This document shows positions 10,939-18,448 of a stretch of 64,000 nucleotides of DNA, in pieces. The DNA lies in NCBI RefSeq assembly GCF_016863195.1, contig NZ_BOOK01000017.1, positions 1 to 64,000 of the forward strand. Reading direction: 5' to 3'. A model generated the notes under the pieces. It did not search any database. It was not told the DNA's origin and worked only from the letters and a program-made list of their open reading frames with translations. The DNA comes from Paraplanobispora takensis (GTDB lineage Bacteria > Actinomycetota > Actinomycetes > Streptosporangiales > Streptosporangiaceae). How positions within the stretch are numbered: the stretch's first letter is position 1; every line of letters begins with the position of its first letter. Position numbers and translations under genes: made by a program.

Positions 10939-11725
10939 CGAGGCCGGAAACCGGCAGCCGGGCGACGCGATCGGAGGCCACCGGCCGGACGACGACGCCG
11001 GGCACCGGCAGCCCGCCGCGCCCGAGCCGCGGCGCACGTCGTCGTCGGCGGCGTCGATCAAGGTGCTCGTGGTGGACGACGACTTCATGGTGGCCAGGAT
11101 CCACAGCGGCTACGTGGCGCGGGTGCCCGGCTTCACGGTGGTCGACGCGGTGCACACCGGGGCCGCGGCGGTGGCGGCGGTGGCGCAGCACCGGCCCGAC
11201 CTGGTGCTGCTCGACATCTACCTGCCCGACATGTCCGGGCTCGACGTGCTCAGGACGCTGCGGGGGGTGTCCCACCCCGCCGACGTGCTGGTCATCACGG
11301 CCGCCCGCGACGTGACCACGGTACGGGCGGCCATGCGCGGCGGCGCGGTGAACTACCTGATCAAGCCGTTCACGGCCGGGGCGCTCACCGACCGCCTGGA
11401 GCAGTACGCCGGTGTCCGCAGGCAGCTGGCCGCCCTCGGACCCGAGGCCTGCCAGGACGAGGTGGACCGGCTGTTCGGCGTGCCCGGCGGGGGTCCGCCG
11501 CCGCTGCCCAAGGGGCTGTCCGCCACGACCTGCTCCCTGGTGGCGGACGCGCTCAGGGAGGCCGAGACCGACCTGTCGGCGGCCGAGGTCGCGATGCTCA
11601 CCGGACTGTCTCGGGTCAGCGCCCGGCGTTACCTGGAGTACCTGTGCGCCACCGGCCAGACGGAGCTGCGGCCGAGGTACGGCACCGCCGGCCGCCCGGA
11701 GCACCGATACCGGTGGACAGGCTGA
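10931..11725 (+). CDS. CitB/DcuR-family response regulator
   Basis: The 264-residue protein has a receiver domain (about 43-165) with VLVVDDDFM, phospho-acceptor Asp95 in LVLLDIYLP and conserved Lys in NYLIKPF. A C-terminal DNA-binding region has a winged-helix-like segment (LSAAEVAMLTGLSRVSARRYLEYL) as in CitB regulators. The first 42 residues are a charged, low-complexity extension not usual for the family. The ATG overlaps the kinase stop (ATGAGTGA), so the start is fixed by coupling. The expected target is the divergent tctC promoter. Confidence 0.92.
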   Translation: MSDEAGNRQPGDAIGGHRPDDDAGHRQPAAPEPRRTSSSAASIKVLVVDDDFMVARIHSGYVARVPGFTVVDAVHTGAAAVAAVAQHRPDLVLLDIYLPDMSGLDVLRTLRGVSHPADVLVITAARDVTTVRAAMRGGAVNYLIKPFTAGALTDRLEQYAGVRRQLAALGPEACQDEVDRLFGVPGGGPPPLPKGLSATTCSLVADALREAETDLSAAEVAMLTGLSRVSARRYLEYLCATGQTELRPRYGTAGRPEHRYRWTG

Positions 11726-11787
11726 TTTGTTACCGCATTCAGGGCGCCGGTTAGCTGTTGTGGTTTAGGGTTGCCGGGGAGGAATTC

Positions 11788-13959
11788 GTGCAACAGGAGG
11801 AGACGGGGGCTGTGCGGAACGCCGGAAGGTCCATCGACCCGCCGACGGACCCGTTCGCCGCGGTTCCCCTGCCCTCACGCCCGATCCGGCCCGGCGCCGC
11901 CGCGGGATCCCGCAACCCGCAGACCCCCGCCGCCGGCCCGCCGAACGGCGGCTCGGGACTGCCCCCGGGCGTCTCTCCCGACATCTTCGGCTCTCCCGCC
12001 TTCGACCGTCCCGCGGGCCCGCCTCCCGGCGGACCGGGTGCCCCCGGTGGACCGGGCGCTCCGGGAGTCCGGGGCGCTCCGGGCGGTCCGGGAGGTCCCG
12101 CCGGTCCTGCGGCGGGCGGGGGAGCGCCTCCCACCCCGCTCCAGCGCCAGCCCTGGCGCATGCCCGCGCCGCCTCCCGAGCCCCCCTTCCCGCCGCGGCC
12201 GTCGCGGGGCGGCGACCCCGGCCCGGCGTCCGACGGCAACGGCGCCGGCCCGCGGCCCGGGACCCCGGTCCCCCAGGAGCGGCCCCGCCGCCGGGGCCGC
12301 AAGATCACGCTCGCTCTCGTGCTCCTCCTGGTGCTGGCCGGCCTCGCCTACGGGGTGCCCGCGATCGCCATGTCCGGCAAGATCCTTCCCGGCACGCAGG
12401 TCCGGGGCGTCGACATCGGCGGCCTGACGGCGACCGAGGCGGCCGACCGGCTCAGGGAGCGGCTGGCCCAGGACGCGAGCGAGCCGATGACCCTGGAGGC
12501 CGTGGGCAAGCGCTACACCCTCGACCCCGCGCAGGCCGGTCTCGAACTCGACATCGTGGCCACCATCGACCAGGCCCCCAGCGACTTCCCCTCTCCCGGC
12601 GAGGTCTGGCGGGCCCTGACCGGCACCAACGCGTTGCCCCCGAAGGTCTCCGCCGATCCCGAGAAGCTCGGCCTGAGCGTCGAGGAGCTGGCCGGCAAGA
12701 TCGACCAGAAGGTGGTCGAGGGCGCGGTCTCCTTCGAGGGCACCAAGCCGGTGAGCGTCAAGCCCCGTGACGGACGCGAGCTGGAGCGCGAGGCCGCGGC
12801 CGCCGCCATCCGGAAGGCCTACCTCGGCGCCGGCGGCACCGTCGAACTGCCCGTCACGGTCACCAAGCCGAAGGTCACCGCCGATGTGGTCACCCAGACC
12901 GCCGCCTCGGCGCGCAAGGCCCTGTCCGGCCCGATCACCTTGACCGCCGACGGCAAGCAGGCCCAGCTGACGGTCGACACGATCGCCGCCCACCTGTCCT
13001 TCAAGCCCGACGACTCCGGCGGCATGCGCCCGGTGTTCGACGCCAAGAGCGCCCTCGCCGGCGTCGAGAAGGACCTGGTCGACCCGGCCAAGGCCCCCCG
13101 CGAGCCGACCTTCGACATCGTGGGCAACAAGCCCAGGCTCGTCCCCGGCCGCCGCGGCCAGGGCGTCGACGACGACAAGCTCGCCGACGCCGTGGCCGGC
13201 CTGGTCACCGAGGGCGGCGACCGTACGATCCAGGTCTCCCTCACGACCGTGAAACCGCGGACCTCCCTGACCGAGATGCGCAAGCTCGGCATCAAGGAGA
13301 AGATCAGCGAGTTCACGACGATGTACCCCTGCTGCGTGCCCAGGGCGACCAACATCCAGACGATCGCCAAGCTCCTGGACGGCCACCTGGTCAAGCCCGG
13401 CGAGACCTTCTCGCTGAACGGCGTGGTCGGCCAGCGCGACAAGGCCCGCGGCTTCGTCGAGGCGCCCATGATCCAGGGCGGCCGGCTGATCCCCTCGGTC
13501 GGCGGCGGCATCTCCCAGTTCGTCACGACGATGTACAACGCCGTGTTCTTCGGCGGCCTCGAGGACGTCCAGCACATGGCGCACGAGTTCTACATCTCGC
13601 GCTACCCCGCCGGCCGGGAGTCCACGGTCTCCTGGCCGCAGCCGGACTTCCGCTGGAAGAACGACTCCAAGTACGGCGTGCTGGTGAAATCGTCCGCGAC
13701 GAGCACGTCGGTCACGGTCGCGTTCTGGAGCACCAAGCGCTACGACATCGAGTCGGTCTCCTCCGAGCGCTACAACGTCACCCAGTTCGAGAGCAAGACC
13801 GACAGCGGCCCCGACTGCATCCCGATGACCGGCCAGCCCGGCTTCACGATCGACGTGACCCGGATCTTCAAGCAGGACGGCGAGGAGGTCAAGCGGGAGA
13901 AGGAGACGACCGTCTACAAGCCCGAACTCGACCTCAAGTGCGTGTCCGCCGACGAGTAA
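11788..13959 (+). CDS. VanW-family envelope protein with collagen-like cytoplasmic tail
   Basis: The protein is about 723 residues. A Pro/Gly-rich N-terminus (about 1-175) includes collagen-like Gly-X-Y triplets at about 77-109. It is followed by a charged RPRRRGRK stop and one membrane helix (about 178-198). Outside lie one or two YoaR/PG_binding_4-like domains (about 205-510) and a C-terminal VanW domain (about 515-700) with FSLNGVVGQRDKARGF and GGGISQFVTTMYNAVF. VanW proteins are linked to glycopeptide resistance clusters but have no proven reaction. Start: GTG at 11788 sits 5 bases after GGGGAGG; a GTG at 11812 is possible. It probably binds peptidoglycan from the membrane. Confidence 0.9.
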   Translation: MQQEETGAVRNAGRSIDPPTDPFAAVPLPSRPIRPGAAAGSRNPQTPAAGPPNGGSGLPPGVSPDIFGSPAFDRPAGPPPGGPGAPGGPGAPGVRGAPGGPGGPAGPAAGGGAPPTPLQRQPWRMPAPPPEPPFPPRPSRGGDPGPASDGNGAGPRPGTPVPQERPRRRGRKITLALVLLLVLAGLAYGVPAIAMSGKILPGTQVRGVDIGGLTATEAADRLRERLAQDASEPMTLEAVGKRYTLDPAQAGLELDIVATIDQAPSDFPSPGEVWRALTGTNALPPKVSADPEKLGLSVEELAGKIDQKVVEGAVSFEGTKPVSVKPRDGRELEREAAAAAIRKAYLGAGGTVELPVTVTKPKVTADVVTQTAASARKALSGPITLTADGKQAQLTVDTIAAHLSFKPDDSGGMRPVFDAKSALAGVEKDLVDPAKAPREPTFDIVGNKPRLVPGRRGQGVDDDKLADAVAGLVTEGGDRTIQVSLTTVKPRTSLTEMRKLGIKEKISEFTTMYPCCVPRATNIQTIAKLLDGHLVKPGETFSLNGVVGQRDKARGFVEAPMIQGGRLIPSVGGGISQFVTTMYNAVFFGGLEDVQHMAHEFYISRYPAGRESTVSWPQPDFRWKNDSKYGVLVKSSATSTSVTVAFWSTKRYDIESVSSERYNVTQFESKTDSGPDCIPMTGQPGFTIDVTRIFKQDGEEVKREKETTVYKPELDLKCVSADE

Positions 13960-14020
13960 GGCCTGCGCCGGGTACGGCGGGTGGTTGGCGCCGGGTACGG
14001 TGCGGATTCGCAGCAGGGCT
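13960..14020. repeat. Short GTAC-centred repeats before the long inverted repeat
   Basis: Two near copies of gcgccgggtacgg lie about 23-24 bases apart here. The same word recurs, inverted, at about 15863-15905 outside the right arm of the long repeat, so the outer flanks of the LysE cassette also match loosely in inverted orientation. Confidence 0.5.
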
Positions 14021-14413
14021 CGGCGCCGGTACGGCGGGACGGTGGGCGGCGGTTTTCGGCGCCTTCGTACGGCGGGCGGGCCGGGGTGGCGGGGACGGGT
14101 GTTGCACCATCGGGGCGGGGGTGGGTGGGGCGCTGTGCGGGCGGGTGTTCCGGCCGGCCGTCTCAGCGGGGCTCTGGTGCATTCAGGCCTCCGGCCTGCC
14201 CGGGCGCTCAGGGTGCGGTCCTTTCATACGCCGGCCTGCACACCCGCCCGCTCCGCGCCCGTCTCTGCTCCGCCGTACCCCTGACCCGCCGTAGTGGCGG
14301 AACCTTCCCGGACGCCCAGGGTGCGCTGGGTGGCTGAAGCAATCGGTGGCGGGGCCGTTCGGGGCGGGCCGCCGTAGCTGAAGCCCACGGTGCGGGAAGG
14401 AGCGCAGGGTCGG
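14021..14413 (+). repeat. Left arm of 393-bp near-identical inverted repeat
   Basis: Bases 14021-14413 match the reverse complement of 15380-15772 over the full 393 bases with no gap and about 13 mismatches by my count (around 97 percent). Most mismatches cluster in two patches, near 14209-14212 and 14320-14370. The arm has open frames but no convincing gene: no ribosome-binding site and low-complexity Arg/Gly/Pro translation. It contains no transposase and I see no target-site duplication. With the other arm it brackets the LysE gene. Confidence 0.92.
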
Positions 14414-14463
14414 GGCACCGCAGGCGGTGCCCCGATGTCGGGGACGGCCTCTGCTCTGGTCGC

Positions 14464-15099
14464 TTATCGCTGTTGGGCGGCCAGTTGCACGCCGAATCCG
14501 ATCACGATGACTCCGGTGACCCGGTCCAGGCCGCGCTTGACCGACGGCTTGTTCAACCAGCCGCGCATCAGAGCGGTGAAACCGATGAGCAGGGCACTCC
14601 ACAGCAGTCCTTCGCAGACGTGGACCCCTGCCAGCAGGACTCCCATCACCGCGTGGGGCGCGCCGTCCGGAATGAACGGCGGGAGGATCGCGACATAGAA
14701 GGCACCCATCTTCGGGTTGAGCAGGTTGGTCAGCAGGCCGCGCCTGAACGCCGCTCCCCATCCGCCGATCTCCGGCCGTTCGGGTGTCGCCGTTTCCTGC
14801 GCTTTCCCCTTGCGGCTGTTCCAGACCATCTTGCCGCCCATCCACACCAGATAGGCGACACCCGCCCAGCGCAGCACCTCGTAGGCGACGTGGGAGGCGG
14901 TGAGGAGAGCGGACAGGCCGACGGCCGTGAGAAGTCCCCACAGGAGGGTTCCCGCCTGGATGCCGAGCACCACGGCCCATGCCGACCTCCTGTCGGCGAG
15001 CAGGGAGGTGCGCAGGATCAGGGCTGTGTCCAGACCCGGCGTGAGGGTCAACAGTCCCACGATGACGGCGAACGAGGCGATCGACCCATATATGTCCAC
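14464..15099 (-). CDS. LysE/RhtB-family amino acid exporter
   Basis: The 211-residue LysE-type translocator has six predicted helices and the family start region FAVIVGLLTLTPGLDTALILRTSL, followed by GIQAGTLLWGLLTAVGLSALL and FYVAILPPFIPDG. It exports amino acids or homoserine-like metabolites; the substrate is not readable. The GTG start at 15099 lies 8 bases after a good -10 (TATCCT at 15113-15108 on the minus strand), so the message is probably leaderless. The gene sits alone between the two arms of a 393-bp inverted repeat, which suggests a cassette that can invert or that arrived as a unit. Confidence 0.9.
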   Translation of the reverse strand: MDIYGSIASFAVIVGLLTLTPGLDTALILRTSLLADRRSAWAVVLGIQAGTLLWGLLTAVGLSALLTASHVAYEVLRWAGVAYLVWMGGKMVWNSRKGKAQETATPERPEIGGWGAAFRRGLLTNLLNPKMGAFYVAILPPFIPDGAPHAVMGVLLAGVHVCEGLLWSALLIGFTALMRGWLNKPSVKRGLDRVTGVIVIGFGVQLAAQQR

Positions 15100-15379
15100 G
15101 GATCGCCAGGATAGCCCAAGCCGGTACGGGTGCCGGAACACGAAGGGGCGCAGGCTTCGATGAGGCAGCGCCGTACGAGATCACCCCTTCAGTCAGGGGA
15201 GACGAGATCACCTCTTTATAGCGCGATAGGTGGATCCATCAGGTTCAAGGAAGGATCCACCGGCGGCCTTTCTGCCCGCCGCGGGAACTCTCTTGCCGTA
15301 CGCGAGGAAATGCCATGTCGGATTCTCGCCGTGCGAAACCGAACTGGTTGCAGGCACGGAATCGCGGAACATCCGGATG
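15100..15379. other. Upstream region of lysE with direct and inverted repeats
   Basis: This spacer between lysE and the right repeat arm is less GC-rich than its surroundings. ACGAGATCACC occurs twice, at about 15176 and 15201. A perfect 9-base inverted repeat, GGTGGATCC (15229-15237) and GGATCCACC (15253-15261), has a 15-base spacer. These could be operator sites for lysE. No gene is seen. Confidence 0.5.
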
Positions 15380-15772
15380 CCGACCCTGCGCTCCTTCCCG
15401 CGCCGTGGGCTTCAGCTACGGCGAGCAACCCTGAACGGCCCCGCCACCGGTTGCTTCAGCCACCCAGCATGCTCTGGGCGTCCGGGAAGGTTCCGCCACT
15501 ACGGCGGGTCAGGGGTACGGCGGAGCAGAGACGGGCGCGGAGCGGGCGGGTGTGCAGGCCGGCGTATGAAAGGACCGCACCCCGCGCGCCCGGGCAGGCC
15601 GGAGGCCTGAATGCACCAGAGCCCCGCTGAGACGGCCGGCCGGAACACCCGCCCGCACAGCGCCCCACCCACCCCCGCCCCGATGGTGCAACACCCGTCC
15701 CCGCCACCCCGGCCCGCCCGCCGTACGAAGGCGCCGAAAACCGCCGCCCACCGTCCCGCCGTACCGGCGCCG
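15380..15772 (-). repeat. Right arm of 393-bp near-identical inverted repeat
   Basis: This is the inverted partner of 14021-14413, of identical length. The unique segment between arms (14414-15379, 966 bases) holds only the LysE gene and its promoter. Because the arms are inverted and long enough for homologous recombination, the interior should be able to flip. Confidence 0.92.
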
Positions 15773-15862
15773 CGAGGGAGCATACGCAGCATCAGCGGAA
15801 GAGGGCGGTAGCGAGACCGGGGCGAGGTGGCGAAGTCCGGCGCCGACAGATCGAAGCCGTCC

Positions 15863-15905
15863 CGGCGCCACCCGCCGTACCCGGCGCCACCCGCCGTACC
15901 CGGCG
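15863..15905. repeat. Two-copy 19-bp GTAC-phased tandem repeat
   Basis: The 19-base unit gtacccggcgccacccgcc is repeated from GTAC at 15877 to GTAC at 15896. It lies between the right arm of the long repeat and the 3' end of the sugar dehydrogenase gene. It belongs to a set of GTAC-phased arrays in this window. Confidence 0.7.
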
Positions 15906-15919
15906 TCGATCCGCCGTGC

Positions 15920-17173
15920 TTAGGGAGTGGGGGTGAGGGTGAGGATGCGGTCGTCGTCGGGGGCGGGGGAGCCGCGGCCGTCCTTGTTGCTGGTGCCGAT
16001 CCACAGGGAGCCGTCGGGGGCGGTGGTGACCGCGCGGATTCGGCCGTACCGGTTCTCGAACAGGGGGACGGCCGCGCCGACCGTGCCGTCCTGGGCGACC
16101 GGGACACGCCAGAGTCTGCTGCCGCGCAGGGCGCCGACCCACAGGGAGCCGTCGGCGTAGGCCATGCCGGAGGGGGAGGCCTCGTCGGTGGTCCAGGTGA
16201 CGACCGGGTCGATGAAACGGGAGTCGCCGCCGACGCCCTCGACCTCGGGCCAGCCGTAGTTGCCGCCCTTCTCGATCAGGTTGACCTCGTCGAACGAGCT
16301 GGAGCCGAACTCGCTGGCGTACAGGCGGCCGGACGGGTCCCAGGCCAGGCCCTGGACGTTGCGGTGGCCGTAGCTCCAGATCACGTTCTGGAAGGGGTTG
16401 CCGGGGGCGGGGGCGCCGTCGGCGGTCATGCGGAGGATCTTGCCCGCGAGGGAGTCGAGGGACTGGGAGAGCCGGCGGTCGCCGGTCTCGCCGGTCGCGG
16501 CGTACAGGTGCCCGTCGGGGCCGAAGGCCAGGCGGCCGCCGTTGTGGATCGCGCCCTTGGGGATGCCGTCGAGGATGACCTCGGCGTCGGTCAGGGTGCG
16601 GTCGTAGCGGTAGCGCACGATCCGGTTGTCGGAGGCGGCGGTGTAGTAGAGGAAGACGAAGCCGTCCTTGTCGAAGGCGGGCGAGACGGCCACGCCCATC
16701 AGGCCGCCCTCGCCGTCCGGGCGCGCCTCGTCGATCTTCGCGACCTCGGAGACCTCCCCGGACGCGGTGACGCGCAGCAACCTGGCGGTGTCCCGCTCGG
16801 TGACCAGCGCGTCGCCGCCGGGCAGGAACGCGATGCCCCACGGCACCGCCAGGTTCTCCGTCAGGACGCGCGGGTCGCCGGGAGGCGGCTGGGACACGGC
16901 GGTGGCGGCCGGGGCGGCGGGCGTCCTGGCCGTACCCACCCGCTCGGCGGCGGGGGCCGAGCAACCGGCCGCCAGGGTCAGGGCGACGGCGAGGATCGAC
17001 CACCGGGTACGGCCCGTGCGGGGAAGCGCGGTGCCAGGCGTACGGCCTGTACCGGGGGACGCGGTGTCGGGCACACGGCCCATCCGGGGGAACGCCGCGC
17101 CCGCCGTACGGCCCGGGCGGGGGGACGCCGCGCCCGCGGGGCCGGTCGTGTCGCGTGGGGTGGTGCCCGTCAT
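15920..17173 (-). CDS. PQQ-type sugar dehydrogenase (GSDH-like) lipoprotein
   Basis: The 417-residue six-bladed beta-propeller is of the soluble glucose dehydrogenase/sorbosone dehydrogenase type. Evidence is NLAVPWGIAFLPGGDALVTERD, LMGVAVSPAF, HNGGRLAFGPDGHLYAATGE, GHRNVQGLAWDP and NYGWPEVEG. A lipobox (LAAGCS at about 76) follows the helix WSILAVALTL, so it is an exported lipoprotein that should oxidise aldose sugars with PQQ. The start ATG 17173 precedes an odd roughly 55-residue N-terminus made of an 11-residue tandem repeat, encoded by a 33-bp minisatellite. A later start close to the helix would remove it. Confidence 0.88.
   Translation of the reverse strand: MTGTTPRDTTGPAGAASPRPGRTAGAAFPRMGRVPDTASPGTGRTPGTALPRTGRTRWSILAVALTLAAGCSAPAAERVGTARTPAAPAATAVSQPPPGDPRVLTENLAVPWGIAFLPGGDALVTERDTARLLRVTASGEVSEVAKIDEARPDGEGGLMGVAVSPAFDKDGFVFLYYTAASDNRIVRYRYDRTLTDAEVILDGIPKGAIHNGGRLAFGPDGHLYAATGETGDRRLSQSLDSLAGKILRMTADGAPAPGNPFQNVIWSYGHRNVQGLAWDPSGRLYASEFGSSSFDEVNLIEKGGNYGWPEVEGVGGDSRFIDPVVTWTTDEASPSGMAYADGSLWVGALRGSRLWRVPVAQDGTVGAAVPLFENRYGRIRAVTTAPDGSLWIGTSNKDGRGSPAPDDDRILTLTPTP
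17007..17138. repeat. 33-bp tandem repeat, four units, in frame
   Basis: Four consecutive 33-base units start at 17007, 17040, 17073 and 17106, each beginning gtacggcc or acacggcc. They fall inside the 5' end of the sugar dehydrogenase ORF and encode an 11-residue period (for example PGTGRTPGTAL on the minus strand). The unit is a multiple of three, so copy change would not shift frame. Confidence 0.88.
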
Positions 17174-17266
17174 GGGGAAAGCCTCCGTCGCCTCGTCCGC
17201 TCTTCCCCATCCATACACGATGCACACCCCGTGGGTTCCGGGACGCTCGCCTGGATAATGCGGTTC

Positions 17267-18175
17267 ATGAAGATCTGGGTGCCCTCCAAGGCCGCCGCCG
17301 ACGTCCTGAGTGATCTGCCCGATGTGGAATGCGTCGTCTACGACGGGACCGGGCCGGTTCCCGAGGGGGTGGAGGAGGCGGAGGTCTGGGTTCCGCCGTT
17401 GATACCGGTGGCCGAGACCCCGGAGGTCCTCGCCCGGATGACGCGGCTGCGGCTGCTGCAGACCATCACGGCGGGGGTGGAGCCGTACCGGCCGCACCTG
17501 CGGCAGGGCGTCGTGCTGTGCAACGCGCGGGGCGTGCACGACGCGGGCACCGCCGAGTGGGCGGTGGGGGCGATGATCGCGATGCTGCGGGAGTTCCCGG
17601 GGTTCGTCAGGGCTCAGGACCGGGGGGAGTGGACCTACCACCGCACCGGCGTGCTGGCCGACGCGACCGTGCTGATCGTGGGGTACGGCTCGATCGGCGA
17701 GGCCCTGGAGCGGCGGCTGGCGGGCTTCGAGGTGGACGTGGTCCGGGTGGCCAGGAGCGCGCGGGGCAACGTGCACGGGCAGGACGAACTGCCTGAGCTG
17801 CTGCCGCGGGCGGACGTGGTGGTGCTGCTGGTGCCGGCCACGCCCTCCACCGCCGGGCTGGCCGACGCCGGCTTCCTGGCCGCGATGAAGGACGGAGCCC
17901 TGCTGGTGAACGCGGCCAGAGGAGGGGTGGTGGACACCGACGCCCTGGTCGCCGAGCTGCGCACGGGACGGATCATGGCGGCGCTCGACGTGACGGACCC
18001 GGAGCCGCTGCCCGCGGATCATCCGCTGTGGACGGCCCCCGGGGTGCTGATCACCCCGCACGTCGGGGGCAGCACCCCGGCCTCCGAACGGCGCGCGTTG
18101 CGGCTGCTGCGCTCCCAGCTCCTGCGTTATCTCGCAGGTGAGCCGCTCAAGAATGTCATTACTGGTTCATATTGA
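17267..18175 (+). CDS. D-isomer-specific 2-hydroxyacid dehydrogenase
   Basis: The roughly 302-residue NAD-dependent dehydrogenase of the D-2-hydroxyacid family has Rossmann motif VLIVGYGSIGEALE. Catalytic residues are in the usual places: Arg in NAARGGVVD, Glu in DVTDPEPLP and His in LITPHVGGST. The substrate (hydroxypyruvate, glyoxylate or other) cannot be told. A GATAAT box at 17254-17259 places transcription start near 17266, so the ATG at 17267 (MKIWVPSK) is probably a leaderless start; an in-frame ATG at 17258 overlaps the -10 box and is less likely. It is divergent from the sugar dehydrogenase. Confidence 0.9.
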   Translation: MKIWVPSKAAADVLSDLPDVECVVYDGTGPVPEGVEEAEVWVPPLIPVAETPEVLARMTRLRLLQTITAGVEPYRPHLRQGVVLCNARGVHDAGTAEWAVGAMIAMLREFPGFVRAQDRGEWTYHRTGVLADATVLIVGYGSIGEALERRLAGFEVDVVRVARSARGNVHGQDELPELLPRADVVVLLVPATPSTAGLADAGFLAAMKDGALLVNAARGGVVDTDALVAELRTGRIMAALDVTDPEPLPADHPLWTAPGVLITPHVGGSTPASERRALRLLRSQLLRYLAGEPLKNVITGSY

Positions 18176-18448
18176 CAGAGCAAGCCGACCGAGAAAGGAA
18201 TCCGGACCGTGGCTGCGTCGTGACCTTCGGTGCGTATCGTTGTCTTCTGCGACTCTGATCGCTCGCATGGTTATCAGAACGGTGACGACTGCGACGTTGT
18301 CACTCCTCAAGCTGTACGGAGAGCCCACACTGGCCGTGTGCTCTCGAGGACGCGAAGGATCGACGACGCGTCCGACGGCAGCACCGTGGGCGCGGCGGAG
18401 CGAAGGAACGCCGCAGAAGCGACGGACCGAACACTGGATGGGCAGACA

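Noticed and set aside
8557-11088. 843-codon open frame opposite the CitA-type kinase and tctC
   Set aside because: Same reason: antisense shadow with no family signal, covering two genes with clear motifs.
14021-14413. A roughly 83-residue shared ORF in both arms of the long inverted repeat
   Set aside because: It has no ribosome site, an odd Cys/Arg/Gly-rich composition and no hydrophobic or domain pattern. Conservation is explained by the near-identity of the arms.
14021-15772. Classical insertion sequence or composite transposon
   Set aside because: No transposase is encoded and I found no flanking target duplication. The arms alone do not establish an IS.
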